44,602 nt of DNA from Spirochaetia bacterium (GTDB lineage Bacteria; Spirochaetota; Spirochaetia; Treponematales; Breznakiellaceae). Below the pieces are notes generated by a model. The model saw nothing but the letters and a program-made list of their open reading frames with translations, had not been told where the DNA came from and did not search any database. A program made the position numbers and the translations under genes. The stretch spans positions 1 through 44,602 of the forward strand of contig BNUX01000015.1 of the NCBI GenBank assembly GCA_025997675.1. Direction: 5' to 3'. This document shows, piece after piece, positions 32,986 through 42,215 of the stretch. Each line of letters starts with the position of its first letter. The stretch's first letter is position 1.

Positions 32986-33014
32986 ATACTATCGCAATGG
33001 AATACTATTGTCAA
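32986..33014 (-). promoter_or_regulatory. Promoter of the HigB-HigA-MNT-HEPN operon
   Basis: On the reverse strand a consensus TTGACA (33014-33009), a 17-base spacer and TAGTAT (32991-32986) lie 26 bases before ATG 32959. The divergent lepA promoter is only about 15 bases away, so HigA binding here could also affect lepA. Confidence 0.72.
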
Positions 33015-33028
33015 GCATCTGCGGTCCC

Positions 33029-33057
33029 TTGTGAATACCCCCTTTTTGATATATAGT
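33029..33057 (+). promoter_or_regulatory. Candidate lepA promoter with a very short leader
   Basis: TTGTGA (33029-33034), a 17-base spacer and TATAGT (33052-33057) end nine bases before ATG 33067. No ribosome binding site precedes that ATG. The geometry is the same as for the GNAT gene at 17446. Confidence 0.5.
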
Positions 33058-33066
33058 CTCCTTAAC

Positions 33067-34887
33067 ATGTCAGAAACCGCATACATCCGTAACTTTTGCA
33101 TTATCGCCCACATTGACCACGGTAAGTCCACCCTGGCGGACCGGCTTATCCAAAAGGCCCACCTGGTGGAGGACCGCAACTTCCAGGATCAGATCCTGGA
33201 CAATATGGACATTGAGCGGGAACGGGGTATCACCATCAAAAGCCAGGCAGTGACCATCCCCTATACCGCCAAGGATGGCCACGACTACGAACTGAACCTG
33301 GTGGACACCCCCGGCCATGTGGACTTTACCTACGAGGTTTCCCGTGCCATCAACTCCTGCGAGGGGGCGCTGCTCCTGGTGGACGCTACCCAGGGGGTGC
33401 AGGCCCAGACCCTGTCCAACATGTACCTGGCCCTGGAGCATGAACTGGAAATAGTGCCGGTGATCAACAAGATAGACATGATCGCTGCGGATATCCCCAT
33501 GGCGAAACAGCAAATCGAGCACGACCTGGGCCTTTCCGCCGAGGATGCCCTGTTAGTTTCCGCCCGTATGGGTACCGGGGTGGACGAACTTTTCGAAGCC
33601 ATTGTAGAGCGTATCCCCGCCCCCTCCGGTGACCGTACCGGCCCCCTCCGCGCCCTGATCTTCGACTGCCACTACGATCCCTACCGGGGGGTGGTGGTTC
33701 ACCTGCGCCTCTTTGACGGGACCCTCAAGCGGGGCATGAAGATACGGTTTATGCACAACAGCTCCGAATACGAGGTGGAAAACCTGGGGGTCTTCAAGCT
33801 GGCCCTGGTGGAGCAGGATGAACTCAGTGCCGGGGCCGTGGGCTACATCATCGCCGGGATAAAGACCGTGAGCGATGTCCGGGTGGGGGACACGGTGACC
33901 GGCGCGGACAACCCCTGTCCCGGCCCCCTGCCGGGTTTCCGGGAGGTAAAGCCCGTGGTCTTTTCTTCCATATACCCGGTGGACTCCAACGACTACGAGG
34001 AACTCAAGGTCAGCCTGGAAAAGCTCAAACTCAACGACGCCTCCCTTATCTACGAAAAGGACTCCTCCGCCGCCCTGGGCTTCGGTTTCCGCTGCGGCTT
34101 CCTGGGGCTCCTCCACCTGGAGGTAATCCAGGAACGGCTGGAGCGGGAATTCGACCAGTCGGTGATCTTCACCGCCCCCAGTGTCAAATACAAGGTTCGC
34201 CTCCGGGGCAGCCCCGGCCATCCCGCAGAGGAACTCATGGTGGACAACCCCACGGAATACCCCGACGAAGGCCGCATCGAGGGCGCCGATGAGCCCTACA
34301 TCCGGGCGGCAATCATCACCCCCACCACCTATCTGGGGAATATCATGACCCTCTGCATGGAGAAGCGGGGCGTCCAGACCAACATGACCTACCTGGACGA
34401 AAAGCGGGTGGAGATGGTCTACGACATGCCCCTTTCGGAGGTCCTCTTCGACTTCTACGACCGCCTCAAGAGCATCAGCCGGGGTTACGCCTCCTTTGAC
34501 TACGACATCACCGACTACAAACCCACGGAGCTGGTAAAACTGGACATCCTCCTCAACGGGAAGATGGTAGACGCCCTCTCCCAACTGGTCTTTAAGGGCA
34601 GCGCCTACGACCGGGCCCGGGTGGTCTGCGAGCGGCTCCGGGACGAGATATCCCGGCAGCAGTTCAAGATAGCCATCCAGGGCTCCATCGGCAGCCAGAT
34701 CATCGCCCGGGAAACGGTGAACGCGTTACGGAAGGACGTGCTGGCCAAGTGCTACGGTGGGGACATTACCCGGAAACGGAAGCTCTTGGAGAAGCAGAAG
34801 GAAGGGAAGAAGCGCATGAAGATGGTGGGAGACGTGGAACTGCCCCAGAGCGCGTTCCTGGCGGTACTGAAGGCGAAGGAATCGTAG
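33067..34887 (+). CDS. lepA: Elongation factor 4 (LepA) GTPase
   Basis: This 606-residue translational GTPase of the LepA/EF-4 family acts on ribosomes during elongation or initiation stress. The P-loop is [17 protein letters not shown], followed by [23 protein letters not shown] and the NKIDM specificity motif. The LepA-specific C-terminus ([19 protein letters not shown]) is complete. ATG 33067 gives the normal N-terminus [19 protein letters not shown]; a GTG 36 bases upstream is in frame but adds non-family residues. The last 171 bases recur at 42335-42505. The gene is flanked on both sides by toxin-antitoxin modules. Confidence 0.98.
   Translation: MSETAYIRNFCIIAHIDHGKSTLADRLIQKAHLVEDRNFQDQILDNMDIERERGITIKSQAVTIPYTAKDGHDYELNLVDTPGHVDFTYEVSRAINSCEGALLLVDATQGVQAQTLSNMYLALEHELEIVPVINKIDMIAADIPMAKQQIEHDLGLSAEDALLVSARMGTGVDELFEAIVERIPAPSGDRTGPLRALIFDCHYDPYRGVVVHLRLFDGTLKRGMKIRFMHNSSEYEVENLGVFKLALVEQDELSAGAVGYIIAGIKTVSDVRVGDTVTGADNPCPGPLPGFREVKPVVFSSIYPVDSNDYEELKVSLEKLKLNDASLIYEKDSSAALGFGFRCGFLGLLHLEVIQERLEREFDQSVIFTAPSVKYKVRLRGSPGHPAEELMVDNPTEYPDEGRIEGADEPYIRAAIITPTTYLGNIMTLCMEKRGVQTNMTYLDEKRVEMVYDMPLSEVLFDFYDRLKSISRGYASFDYDITDYKPTELVKLDILLNGKMVDALSQLVFKGSAYDRARVVCERLRDEISRQQFKIAIQGSIGSQIIARETVNALRKDVLAKCYGGDITRKRKLLEKQKEGKKRMKMVGDVELPQSAFLAVLKAKES
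34717..34887 (+). repeat. lepA 3' end, left copy of a 171-bp direct repeat
   Basis: This segment (last 57 codons of lepA, including the stop) is repeated at 42335-42505 in the same orientation. Similarity begins abruptly at the GTGAAC of the Val-Asn codons and ends exactly at the TAG. The first 60 bases differ at eight positions, all synonymous; the last 111 bases are identical. The layout resembles the direct repeats left when an element integrates into the 3' end of a gene. Confidence 0.95.
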
Positions 34888-34901
34888 GTTCCTGATGGGG
34901 G

Positions 34902-35168
34902 TTAAAATAGGTCGGAATGGGAGCCGGTACGTGCAAAACGAATGACGCCTTCTCCAAACTTGTAAATCAGGACCCAATCGCCCTGGATATGACATTCAAT
35001 ATAGCCCTTAAAGTTGCCGGAGAGTTCATGTTCCCGGCATCGTTCCGGCAGGGGTTCTTCCTCAATAAGAAGGGTCATTATTTCGTTGATCCCGGCCATA
35101 TTCATATGGCGCCGTTCCATGAGCTTAATATCCTTCTTGAAAGGCTTGTTATATATAGGTATCAGCAT
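34902..35168 (-). CDS. YafQ-family mRNA interferase toxin
   Basis: This 88-residue RelE-superfamily toxin is of the YafQ type. It begins MLIPIYNKPFKKDIKLMERR, has CREHELSGNFKGYIECHIQGDWVLIY (about 44-69; key residues His46, His59 and Asp63) and ends VIRFARTGSHSDLF, the His-rich active-site tail of the family. It should cleave mRNA on the ribosome. It starts three bases after the stop of its antitoxin. It is convergent with lepA and lies 14 bases beyond the lepA stop, immediately inside the region bounded by the repeated lepA end. Confidence 0.88.
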   Translation of the reverse strand: MLIPIYNKPFKKDIKLMERRHMNMAGINEIMTLLIEEEPLPERCREHELSGNFKGYIECHIQGDWVLIYKFGEGVIRFARTGSHSDLF

Positions 35169-35171
35169 GGA

Positions 35172-35378
35172 TTATGTATACAGAGCCGCAAAGAACCCTT
35201 CGATGGAATTATGGCGTTTTTCAGGCAGTTTTCCCGCGATCTGGTCCTCAATTTCCTGCATGGCAGCCAGGGTTACTGCGTTGGGAATGTGCACTTTGCC
35301 GCATTCGGGGCATATATCCCCATCATATTCGCCGTCAATCCCGATTTCCGCAACTGCGGTGTCTTTTACGTTATTCAT
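35172..35378 (-). CDS. Antitoxin partner of the YafQ toxin, with a CxxC motif
   Basis: This 68-residue protein lies directly upstream of the YafQ toxin. The second half (PNAVTLAAMQEIEDQIAG then NSIEGFFAAL) matches the C-terminal toxin-binding region of RelB/DinJ-type antitoxins. The first half contains GDICPECGKVHI, a CxxC knuckle with a nearby His that may bind zinc. This is unusual for the family and may replace the normal ribbon-helix-helix for DNA binding. The start overlaps the end of the truncated Xre frame by 8 bases. Confidence 0.72.
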   Translation of the reverse strand: MNNVKDTAVAEIGIDGEYDGDICPECGKVHIPNAVTLAAMQEIEDQIAGKLPEKRHNSIEGFFAALYT

Positions 35379-35685
35379 ACGATAACCCCTCCATCAAATA
35401 TACCCTATTTTGAGGAATAGTGCAACGGATGGAAAAGGAGGAACCCGATTCCTCATATGCCTTGTATACCTCCTCAACCGTCCTAAGAACGTCACTTTTG
35501 AACCTTTCAAGTATGTTCCGGTGTTCGGCGGGTGTTTTGTCCTCTTGAAACAGCTCGCAGACCTCTACTCCCAGTACATTGGTGATTCCGGACAAGGTTT
35601 CCGAAGTGGGATACTTAATACCCCGCTCTATTTGGCTGATAAAAGTGATTGAAATGTCCGCCTTTTCCGCGAGAGCCGCCTGGTG
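35371..35685 (-). pseudogene. 5'-truncated Xre-family regulator
   Basis: The reverse-strand frame reads HQAALAEKADISITFISQIE followed by RGIKYPTSETLSGI, then a helical tail ending EGLSYE and a stop. This is most of a Cro/C1 helix-turn-helix protein, but the first ~18 residues with helix 1 are missing. A TAG lies two codons before His, and no start codon restores the N-terminus. An ATG at 35595 would give only the tail. The 3' end overlaps the YafQ antitoxin gene. It may once have been a third, regulatory gene of that module; it now looks broken. Confidence 0.68.
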
Positions 35686-35753
35686 CGGCTACGCAAAGGG
35701 TCAGGGCGTTCTTATCCAAGCTGATGATGACAAGGGGGCTTATATGGGAGGCA

Positions 35754-36068
35754 CTAACTTCCCACAGCCGTCTGGACAAACCGGTCAAATTGGTTGTCAA
35801 TATCAGACTTGATATTTTGGCGTAGGTTGCCAAGCAACGCCGAGACCAAAAGCCCATTATTGGTGGTCCCTCCGGCGACAACAGGGAGAAGAAGCTGGAA
35901 TACCTCTACCTGTAGGACCTTTGCCAGTTTAATCAGCGTTTTGTCGCTTACCCAGGTCCTGCATCCCTCGATCCCGTTGATCATCTGGACTGAAATATCC
36001 GCCAGCTCCGCAAGCTTCTCTTGGGATATATTCAGGACTTCCCGCCGGGCTTTTATGTTCGCGGACAA
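35754..36068 (-). CDS. Xre-family helix-turn-helix regulator
   Basis: This regulator of about 104 residues contains the domain NISQEKLAELADISVQMINGIEGCRTWVSD near its N-terminus (key flanks ISQEKLAELA and SDKTLIKLAKVL) and a tail ending RFVQTAVGS. TTG 36068 is the likely start. The frame is open further upstream (FEQLRRQLSANIKARRE), which fits helix 1, but no ATG or GTG is in frame there, so the true start is uncertain. It resembles the Xre gene at 1385 and the truncated one next to it. It may regulate the YafQ module downstream. Confidence 0.72.
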   Translation of the reverse strand: MSANIKARREVLNISQEKLAELADISVQMINGIEGCRTWVSDKTLIKLAKVLQVEVFQLLLPVVAGGTTNNGLLVSALLGNLRQNIKSDIDNQFDRFVQTAVGS

Positions 36069-36191
36069 CTGGCGCCGTAACTGTTCAAATTCTATGATAA
36101 ATCCCTCATTTCTATACTTAATATCATATTGCTAAGGCTAGATTACTTAGTCTCTTTTGTTGTATAAACTTAATATTATTAGGATTATCAC

Positions 36192-36221
36192 TTGATATTA
36201 TTTGATTTTTGTGAATAATAT
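36192..36221 (+). promoter_or_regulatory. Promoter of the TPR gene, with a structured leader
   Basis: TTGATA (36192-36197), an 18-base spacer and TAATAT (36216-36221) lie about 118 bases before ATG 36339. The leader contains two possible hairpins: CCTGCCCT/AGGGCGGG (36271-36288) and ACACTC/GAGTGT around 36300-36319. The region 36069-36338 holds no gene. Confidence 0.55.
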
Positions 36222-36338
36222 TGGGTTAGCCATTTTGTCTCTAAATGGGATAAAGCTTTCCTGGGTAAAGCCTGCCCTTGAGGGCGGGAATTTCAAAGGA
36301 CACTCTCTGTATGGAGTGTAGATACAATGGAGGAATTT

Positions 36339-37994
36339 ATGGATGAATTAGAAAAAGCCTCAATAACGGCTAAGGCGACTGAATTTATTAACCGTGGTTC
36401 TGAATACGCTAAAAAGGGAGATTTTGACCATGCCATAGCCGACTTTAATGAGGCTATACGGCTTAATCCTAATGATGCCGCTTCGTATATCGAGCGCGGT
36501 AATGCATATGCCAAAAAAGGGGACTATGACAAGGCTATAGCGGACTACACTCAGGCTATCACGCTTGACCCGAATAGTGCCGTTCCGTATTCCAATCGCG
36601 GTAATGCGTATTTCAACAAAAAGGACTACGACCGGGCTATGGCAGACTACACGCAGGCTATCACCCTAAAACCGAATTTTGACGCTGCATATTACAATCG
36701 TGGTAATGCGTATTTCAACAAAAAGGACTATGACCGGGCTATAGAGGACTACACTCAGGCTATCACTCTTGTCCCGAATGATAACGCTGCATATAACAAT
36801 CGCGGTAATGCGTATAAAAACAAAGGCGACCATGACCGGGCTATAGCAGACTTCACGCAGGCTATCACGCTAAACCCGAATTCTGACGGTGCATATTATA
36901 ATCGCGGTAATGCGTATTTCAACAAAAAGGACTATGACCAGGCTATAGCAGACTTCACGCAGGCTATTACTCTTGTCCCAAATGATGCCGTTTCGTATTT
37001 CAAGCGCGGTAATGCGCATGCCAACAAAGGCGACCATGACCGGGCTATAGCAGACTACACGCAGGCTATCACCCTAAACCCGAATTTTGACGCTGCATAT
37101 TATAATCGCGGTCAGGCGTATAAAAATAAGGGTGACCATGACCGGGCTATAGCAGACTTTACGCAGGCTATCACTCTTGTCCCGAATGACGCATCAGCCT
37201 TTTGGTATCGTGGATATCTATATGCCGAGAAAAAAGACTATGACCGGGCCATTGCCGATTATACACAAGCTATTACACTTAATCCAAACGACTCGAGTGC
37301 GTACAGCAATCGGGGTCTGGCGTATGCCAACAAAGGCGACTATGACCGAGCTATAGCAGACTACACTCAGGCTATCACGCTAAACCCGAATCATGACACT
37401 GTATATTACAATCGCGGTCTGGCGTATAAAAACAAAGGTGACTATAACAAGGCTATTGAGGACTTTGAAGCTTCACTGAGGATCAAACCAAACAACACCA
37501 AGGTAAAAGAAACGCTTGATAGCACACGGAAAAGTAGGGGAATAACATTTAAAAAGGTTAAAGATGCGTTTTGGGTGATTGTTGGCGCGGGTGCGATCAT
37601 AGGTTCATTGATTTTTGGTACTGTCACTGTGTACCAGTGTTCTACAGCACCTGTCATTTCCATTGAAGAGCCTATTGACGACAGTGTAAACACTGCTTGT
37701 CTTTATATTCAAAAAAACTTGACGATGGTATTATTTGATGGACAGCAAGCCCGCAGATCTGCCGGTTGGTTTTCAGAAGCCGCAGCGGTAAATGTGCCGG
37801 AAGGTAACCACACTCTTGGATTCAATTATAAGGAAGTCAGTGGTGATACTACAACAACCGCAGAGGGCTTTGAACTTAACATACCCTTTGAAAGTGGGCA
37901 ATACTATTATGTAAATTATAAAAAGGTGGGATCCAAAATTCGGGTATATTGGGTTAAAACAAAAGAAGGGTTATATCTTGGCCCGGAAGAATAA
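36339..37994 (+). CDS. Eleven-repeat TPR membrane protein
   Basis: This 551-residue protein has eleven consecutive 34-residue tetratricopeptide repeats (about residues 12-385; consensus NRGNAYFNKKDYDRAIADY then TQAITLNPN). A membrane helix (about 410-432, VIVGAGAIIGSLIFGTVTVY) and an extracytoplasmic beta-rich domain of about 115 residues follow. The repeats should form a cytoplasmic scaffold for protein partners. At the DNA level they are near-identical 102-bp units, prone to gain or loss by recombination. ATG 36339 is preferred over ATG 36327 because GGAGG lies five bases upstream. Codons are more AT-rich than in the neighbours on either side. It is followed after 55 bases by the envelope lipoprotein operon. 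Confidence 0.88.
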   Translation: MDELEKASITAKATEFINRGSEYAKKGDFDHAIADFNEAIRLNPNDAASYIERGNAYAKKGDYDKAIADYTQAITLDPNSAVPYSNRGNAYFNKKDYDRAMADYTQAITLKPNFDAAYYNRGNAYFNKKDYDRAIEDYTQAITLVPNDNAAYNNRGNAYKNKGDHDRAIADFTQAITLNPNSDGAYYNRGNAYFNKKDYDQAIADFTQAITLVPNDAVSYFKRGNAHANKGDHDRAIADYTQAITLNPNFDAAYYNRGQAYKNKGDHDRAIADFTQAITLVPNDASAFWYRGYLYAEKKDYDRAIADYTQAITLNPNDSSAYSNRGLAYANKGDYDRAIADYTQAITLNPNHDTVYYNRGLAYKNKGDYNKAIEDFEASLRIKPNNTKVKETLDSTRKSRGITFKKVKDAFWVIVGAGAIIGSLIFGTVTVYQCSTAPVISIEEPIDDSVNTACLYIQKNLTMVLFDGQQARRSAGWFSEAAAVNVPEGNHTLGFNYKEVSGDTTTTAEGFELNIPFESGQYYYVNYKKVGSKIRVYWVKTKEGLYLGPEE

Positions 37995-38049
37995 CAGGAG
38001 TTTTTTCGGTTTTCGTAAAACCGTATCAATATTTTTTGGAGGATAGGTT

Positions 38050-38775
38050 ATGAAAAAGAGAGTGGTCAATATGGTTGGAGCATTACTGAGTATGGCGCTC
38101 CTCGTCGGGGCGGGGTGTGCGTCATCCGCAAAGATTGGCAGCAAGGGGAAAGACCCCGTGATGCTCGACCATGCGGGGAGGGCTTGGGGTGGAAAAGAAT
38201 TGCCCCCATGGTTGGCGACATGGAATACAACCAAAAGCATCCTGGCTGTTGAGAAGTTGCCCGAGTACCGGGGGCGCTACTGCTTTATCGCGGAAGATAC
38301 GGGCAGCAATTTGAAAGCAGTCCAGGCGTGGCTGAATACGGTGGCGATCAACAACATCATCGGCAGCCAAATCTCTACCCGTGTCGGTTCAGTCGCCGAG
38401 GCTAACGTAAACACCGCAAATAACGCCAGCTATACCAACAAACTCAACGACGTTATGACGACAACCCGAAATGCCACCTACACGGCGGCGGTAAAAGAAA
38501 GCGAGTACTGGGTTCAGTGGCGTACCTATGACCCGGACAATGAAACCATCTCAAAGGACGAGTACACCGCTACGGTCCTTTATACGATGGAGAAGGGTGT
38601 CCTGAACGAGCAGATCGCCAACGAGTTCCGGCAAATCCAAGCCAACACCAATGTCAAAGAAGAACGGGAAATGTGGACCGGACTTATTCAGGCGATTCTG
38701 GAGCGCGGTTTGGATGTGGAGGCAAAAACACCGGCGCAGAACGGCAATGACGTGAACATTACGGTTTTCAACTAA
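38050..38775 (+). CDS. Predicted lipoprotein, first gene of an envelope operon
   Basis: I do not recognise the family. The protein has 241 residues with a lipoprotein signal ending LLVGAGC (Cys22). A stretch of small and polar residues (about 110-155, with repeated Asn-Ala and Thr) resembles a flexible or coiled region, followed by a helical C-terminal half. GGAGGATAGGTT precedes ATG 38050. The LPP20-like gene follows after 15 bases, and the CsgG-like large protein overlaps that in turn, so the three are probably one operon. The N-terminal region after the lipobox, with HAGRAWGGKELPPWLATW, resembles domains seen in spirochaetal LPP20-type lipoproteins. Confidence 0.72.
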   Translation: MKKRVVNMVGALLSMALLVGAGCASSAKIGSKGKDPVMLDHAGRAWGGKELPPWLATWNTTKSILAVEKLPEYRGRYCFIAEDTGSNLKAVQAWLNTVAINNIIGSQISTRVGSVAEANVNTANNASYTNKLNDVMTTTRNATYTAAVKESEYWVQWRTYDPDNETISKDEYTATVLYTMEKGVLNEQIANEFRQIQANTNVKEEREMWTGLIQAILERGLDVEAKTPAQNGNDVNITVFN

Positions 38776-38790
38776 CAGGAAGGTTCTAAA

Positions 38791-39810
38791 ATGATTCGTA
38801 TCCGCCTGGCTTTAGCCGTCAGCCTAATCCTTTTCCTCGCGGGCTGCGCTTCAGCGCCGCCCCCGCCCCCGTGGGCGTACTCACCGGAAAGCGTGTATCC
38901 CCGTGTGGAGTACCTTACCGGGAGGGGGACAGGCCTTAGCCGGGCGGAAGCGGAGACTGCAGCTCTCGCGGAGATCGCGCGGAACTTCGGCGTGGCGTTC
39001 TCCAGTACCGCACGAGGCCGTGAGACCTTCTCTACCAGAAATGGGAACACGGAAGAGTCACGGGAACTGAGCACAGAGACCTTGACCCGTACCTATACGG
39101 AGCTTTTTTGTCTCAAGTATGCCGAGCCGTGGCGGAATCCGCAGACAAAACAGTGGGAAGCCCTGGCGTACATCAACCGAGAGGAGGCGTGGGAGACCTA
39201 TGAGCCGCGCCTGCGTTCCGTAACCGCTTCCTTTATGGCGGCATTCGAAGCGGCGGGAGCGGCGGACGACCCCTTGAGCCAATACAGCCGTTACCGTGCC
39301 GTGGCGCGGCTTGGAAATGAAAACGGGGGAGCGGGGGATATGCTGGAATACGCGCAGGCGCTCTACCCGGAAAAAGTCCGCGAGTTTACCGCCGCGCAAA
39401 ATGCCCTTACCGACATTCCCGTCAGAATACAGGCTGTGCTGGATTGGGCGGTGATAAGCATCCGCTGCTCAGGCGACTTTGAAAACATTGTTACCGGGGC
39501 AATTATCGAGGCGTTCAGGCAGGGCGGCTTCAAAACGGCGGACAGTACCTCCCGTAGCACCAACCGGGCGGAAGCGGCGATAGACGAAGGCAAAGAGACC
39601 CTGGAAGCCGGTACGTTCTATACCCCCCGCATTACGCTCACGGTGTCCGGTGAGGGCAAAACGCTTTTTACCTGGACGGCGAGCGCGGCGCGGCAGGGTG
39701 CATGGGATGCGTCGGTTGCAAAACGCCAGGCATGGAACGCACTTGCCTTGAAAATCAGGGAATCACTGCTGCGGGAATTTAACACAGCTATGGAAGGGAG
39801 TATCAAATGA
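38791..39810 (+). CDS. LPP20-like lipoprotein
   Basis: This 339-residue lipoprotein has lipobox FLAGC (Cys19), then a Pro-rich linker and an LPP20-type domain. VEYLTGRGTGLSRAEAETAALAEIARNFGV (about 40-69; key residues Gly-x-Gly and the Ala-rich helix) is the hallmark helix of the LPP20/FlgT-like fold. The C-terminal half (about 215-335) has a second alpha-beta domain with YTPRITLTVSGEGKTLFTWTA. Such proteins sit on the inner face of the outer membrane and often accompany CsgG-like or secretion proteins. The end overlaps the next gene as ATGA. GGAAGG precedes ATG 38791. Confidence 0.78.
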   Translation: MIRIRLALAVSLILFLAGCASAPPPPPWAYSPESVYPRVEYLTGRGTGLSRAEAETAALAEIARNFGVAFSSTARGRETFSTRNGNTEESRELSTETLTRTYTELFCLKYAEPWRNPQTKQWEALAYINREEAWETYEPRLRSVTASFMAAFEAAGAADDPLSQYSRYRAVARLGNENGGAGDMLEYAQALYPEKVREFTAAQNALTDIPVRIQAVLDWAVISIRCSGDFENIVTGAIIEAFRQGGFKTADSTSRSTNRAEAAIDEGKETLEAGTFYTPRITLTVSGEGKTLFTWTASAARQGAWDASVAKRQAWNALALKIRESLLREFNTAMEGSIK

Positions 39811-42215
39811 AAAAGAGGTTTATGTTTTTTGCGGCGCTCTGCATCGTGTGTTCCGCGCTGGGCGCGCAGGTCTTTTACGAAAGCCCTGGAGGGAGGAATC
39901 TGGGCGGCGTCAGAATTGGTGAGATTGTGCCGAATGGCCTGTCGGGTGGTGACGAGGTGGATCTGCCTCAGCGCATACAAATGACCTTCCTAAGCGATTT
40001 TAACAAATATGCCGGAATGATCGTACCCGACTTGGAGGACACGGCTTATTCCACACAGTATATCCTCACCGGCACCATCACCAAAGTCGCCGGGCTATAC
40101 GAGCTTTTTTTTACCATTAAAGACAGTACCGGTATTACAAAAACCACCTACGGTCCGATACAGTGTGCCCTGGAAGAACTGCAAACCCTTAAAGGCATCA
40201 AGGCCGCGAGCGAAGAGCTCATCACCGGAATGGGCGTTATCCTGACCCAGGCAGGAAAAACCGCGCTCCGCACAACCGCCACGAAGGAGGCGGAGGCGAT
40301 AAACCTGATGGCAAAGAGTGCCGTGGCGACAGGGTGGGAAAAGATGCTTTACGCCTATCAGGCCCAAGAAGCTGACCCTACATTGGAAGCAGCCGCCAAG
40401 CGGGTTGCGGCGTATCAAACAGAGATTTACAAAGCGCCGGAAATAAACCTTGCCATGCCGGACATCAGGATACCGGAAATCAGAGTGCCGGAGTTTAAAG
40501 CGCCGGAAATCAGGATGGCGGCAACCGGGAACATCAGAGCTGACGCGCAGAAAGAGGTGGAACAATACAACGCTCAGAAGGAAGCCAGCAGGATCAGGAA
40601 GGAATCCGGCGATAATGCGATGCAAGACTTGAAAGACGCCTTTCTTGCCCAATTCATAGCGCAGTCGGACGCCGTTAAAAAACAGCAGGCGGATTTACTG
40701 GCACAGCGGGATAGTTTGTCGGGGCAGCAAACGACCCTGCTTGAAAGGCAGCGGCAAATGATAGCGCAATTGAGCGAAATCGAGAACTCTTATGACACCC
40801 ACTTTGTGGATCATCCGCCCTTTGAAATCATTTATGACCCGGTAGCCGTACGGGTTGGAAACGCCAATCTTGAGAGAGGGACTATCGATATGCAGTTCCG
40901 TATTACCAGTGTCGGCACGGCGGATATGCAGGTTATACCGCTTATGCTCGCGGACTTTGAAAAGGGGCTTGGAACCATAGCGCAGGGCTTGGCGGACATC
41001 AACGCGGAATTTGACAAGATCCAGTCGCTGCTTGCCCAGGTGGAGACGGCAGGGGCAAACGCACGGTCACAACTGGTGACGGACTACGCGGCGCAGATGG
41101 CAAAGGTGGAGGCGGCGGAAAAGGACTATGCGGCGCAACTGGCGAAACTTGACACGGCGCTAAAAACAACCGGCTATGCGGCGTTGGGGCGGGACTACGC
41201 AGTGCAGCCGGACACCGGCTACGCGGAACGGCTTGCCGGAGAATACGCAGTGCAGCCGGCAGGGTATAACGCCGCCGAAGACAAAACCATGGGCGACGCC
41301 TGGAGTCTTACCAAATGGAACAAAGACGAGAGCCGAATCTTTGCTATTGAAGCACGGCTTGAGAACGATGAGGAAAAAACTATCGGTACGGCAAAGGTAA
41401 GTTTAACAAACCGGACATACGCTGCGGCTTATACCCAGCCCCTGAGCGACAGCGCGTTTTGTGTGTTCCATGATGTTCCGGTGAACGACATCACCGATAC
41501 ACTGACCGTGTCGATACAGCGGGTGGACGGTAGAGATGTCACCGTAGCGGCAAACTCAGGCTACATCAAGATTTCCCCGCTTGAAGCGGATGGTTGCACG
41601 AAAGACGGGTGGAACATAGATGGGTATGACAAAGATGGTTACGATATGCTCGGCTACAACAAAGCCGGACGCGACAGAAAAGGCCGGCTGGGGGCGCTGC
41701 AACAGGAATTTGACCGGCTCGCGAGGGAGGAACGGAAGGCACGGGCAAGACAATTTGCCCATGAGCGCTTGGGTGGCGAAATTTGGGTAGGTTTCGCAAC
41801 CCTGAAGGCAGGCGAGGGCGGCATCGGCATCGGCGCTGATTTTATTTTTAGGCTGGGAGGCGCCGTTGGGCGCAACGCATATTTCCCATTAGGCCTTATT
41901 GCGGAAGGATCTTTTGTAATGGGCTGGAATACGAGTGATGGGAGTATGGGGGGTGAAGGAGGTAATGTCGGCGGCGGTTTAAGGCTGGCTTGGGATAACC
42001 CGGAATTTTCTATCGGCTCCTTAGCTTTGATTGTCAGCGGAGGTGTCAGTTTCAAGTCAAATGACACGGTAAGTCCCGTGCCGTATCTCCACATAGGGGC
42101 AAATCTGTTATATTTTGCAGGCGGCGTATTCATCCGTTTTTATCCGGATGGCGATCCCGGCATTGGATGGTATACCGGCTTGAAGTTTAAGTTTGGGGGG
42201 AAAAAACGGTCTTAA
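39807..42215 (+). CDS. Large exported CsgG-like/coiled-coil/barrel envelope protein
   Basis: This 802-residue protein has a signal peptide (about 1-19, ending CSALGAQ). Residues about 30-150 resemble CsgG-type assembly domains (QYILTGTITKVAGLYELFF, then GVILTQAGKTAL). A proline-punctuated repeat (IPEIRVPEFKAPEI, about 220-240), long coiled coils (about 245-330 and 395-475), and a short acidic repeat with GYDKDGYDMLGYNKAGRD (about 605-625), which looks like a metal-binding or structural turn repeat, come next. The last ~130 residues are barrel-like strands ending GLKFKFGGKKRS. It may form the outer-membrane component of a complex with the two lipoproteins encoded before it. No exact family is claimed. 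Confidence 0.72.
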   Translation: MKKRFMFFAALCIVCSALGAQVFYESPGGRNLGGVRIGEIVPNGLSGGDEVDLPQRIQMTFLSDFNKYAGMIVPDLEDTAYSTQYILTGTITKVAGLYELFFTIKDSTGITKTTYGPIQCALEELQTLKGIKAASEELITGMGVILTQAGKTALRTTATKEAEAINLMAKSAVATGWEKMLYAYQAQEADPTLEAAAKRVAAYQTEIYKAPEINLAMPDIRIPEIRVPEFKAPEIRMAATGNIRADAQKEVEQYNAQKEASRIRKESGDNAMQDLKDAFLAQFIAQSDAVKKQQADLLAQRDSLSGQQTTLLERQRQMIAQLSEIENSYDTHFVDHPPFEIIYDPVAVRVGNANLERGTIDMQFRITSVGTADMQVIPLMLADFEKGLGTIAQGLADINAEFDKIQSLLAQVETAGANARSQLVTDYAAQMAKVEAAEKDYAAQLAKLDTALKTTGYAALGRDYAVQPDTGYAERLAGEYAVQPAGYNAAEDKTMGDAWSLTKWNKDESRIFAIEARLENDEEKTIGTAKVSLTNRTYAAAYTQPLSDSAFCVFHDVPVNDITDTLTVSIQRVDGRDVTVAANSGYIKISPLEADGCTKDGWNIDGYDKDGYDMLGYNKAGRDRKGRLGALQQEFDRLAREERKARARQFAHERLGGEIWVGFATLKAGEGGIGIGADFIFRLGGAVGRNAYFPLGLIAEGSFVMGWNTSDGSMGGEGGNVGGGLRLAWDNPEFSIGSLALIVSGGVSFKSNDTVSPVPYLHIGANLLYFAGGVFIRFYPDGDPGIGWYTGLKFKFGGKKRS

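Noticed and set aside
33553..34584. 343-codon reverse-strand frame inside lepA
   Set aside because: Antisense shadow of a GC-rich conserved gene; the lepA frame is unmistakable.
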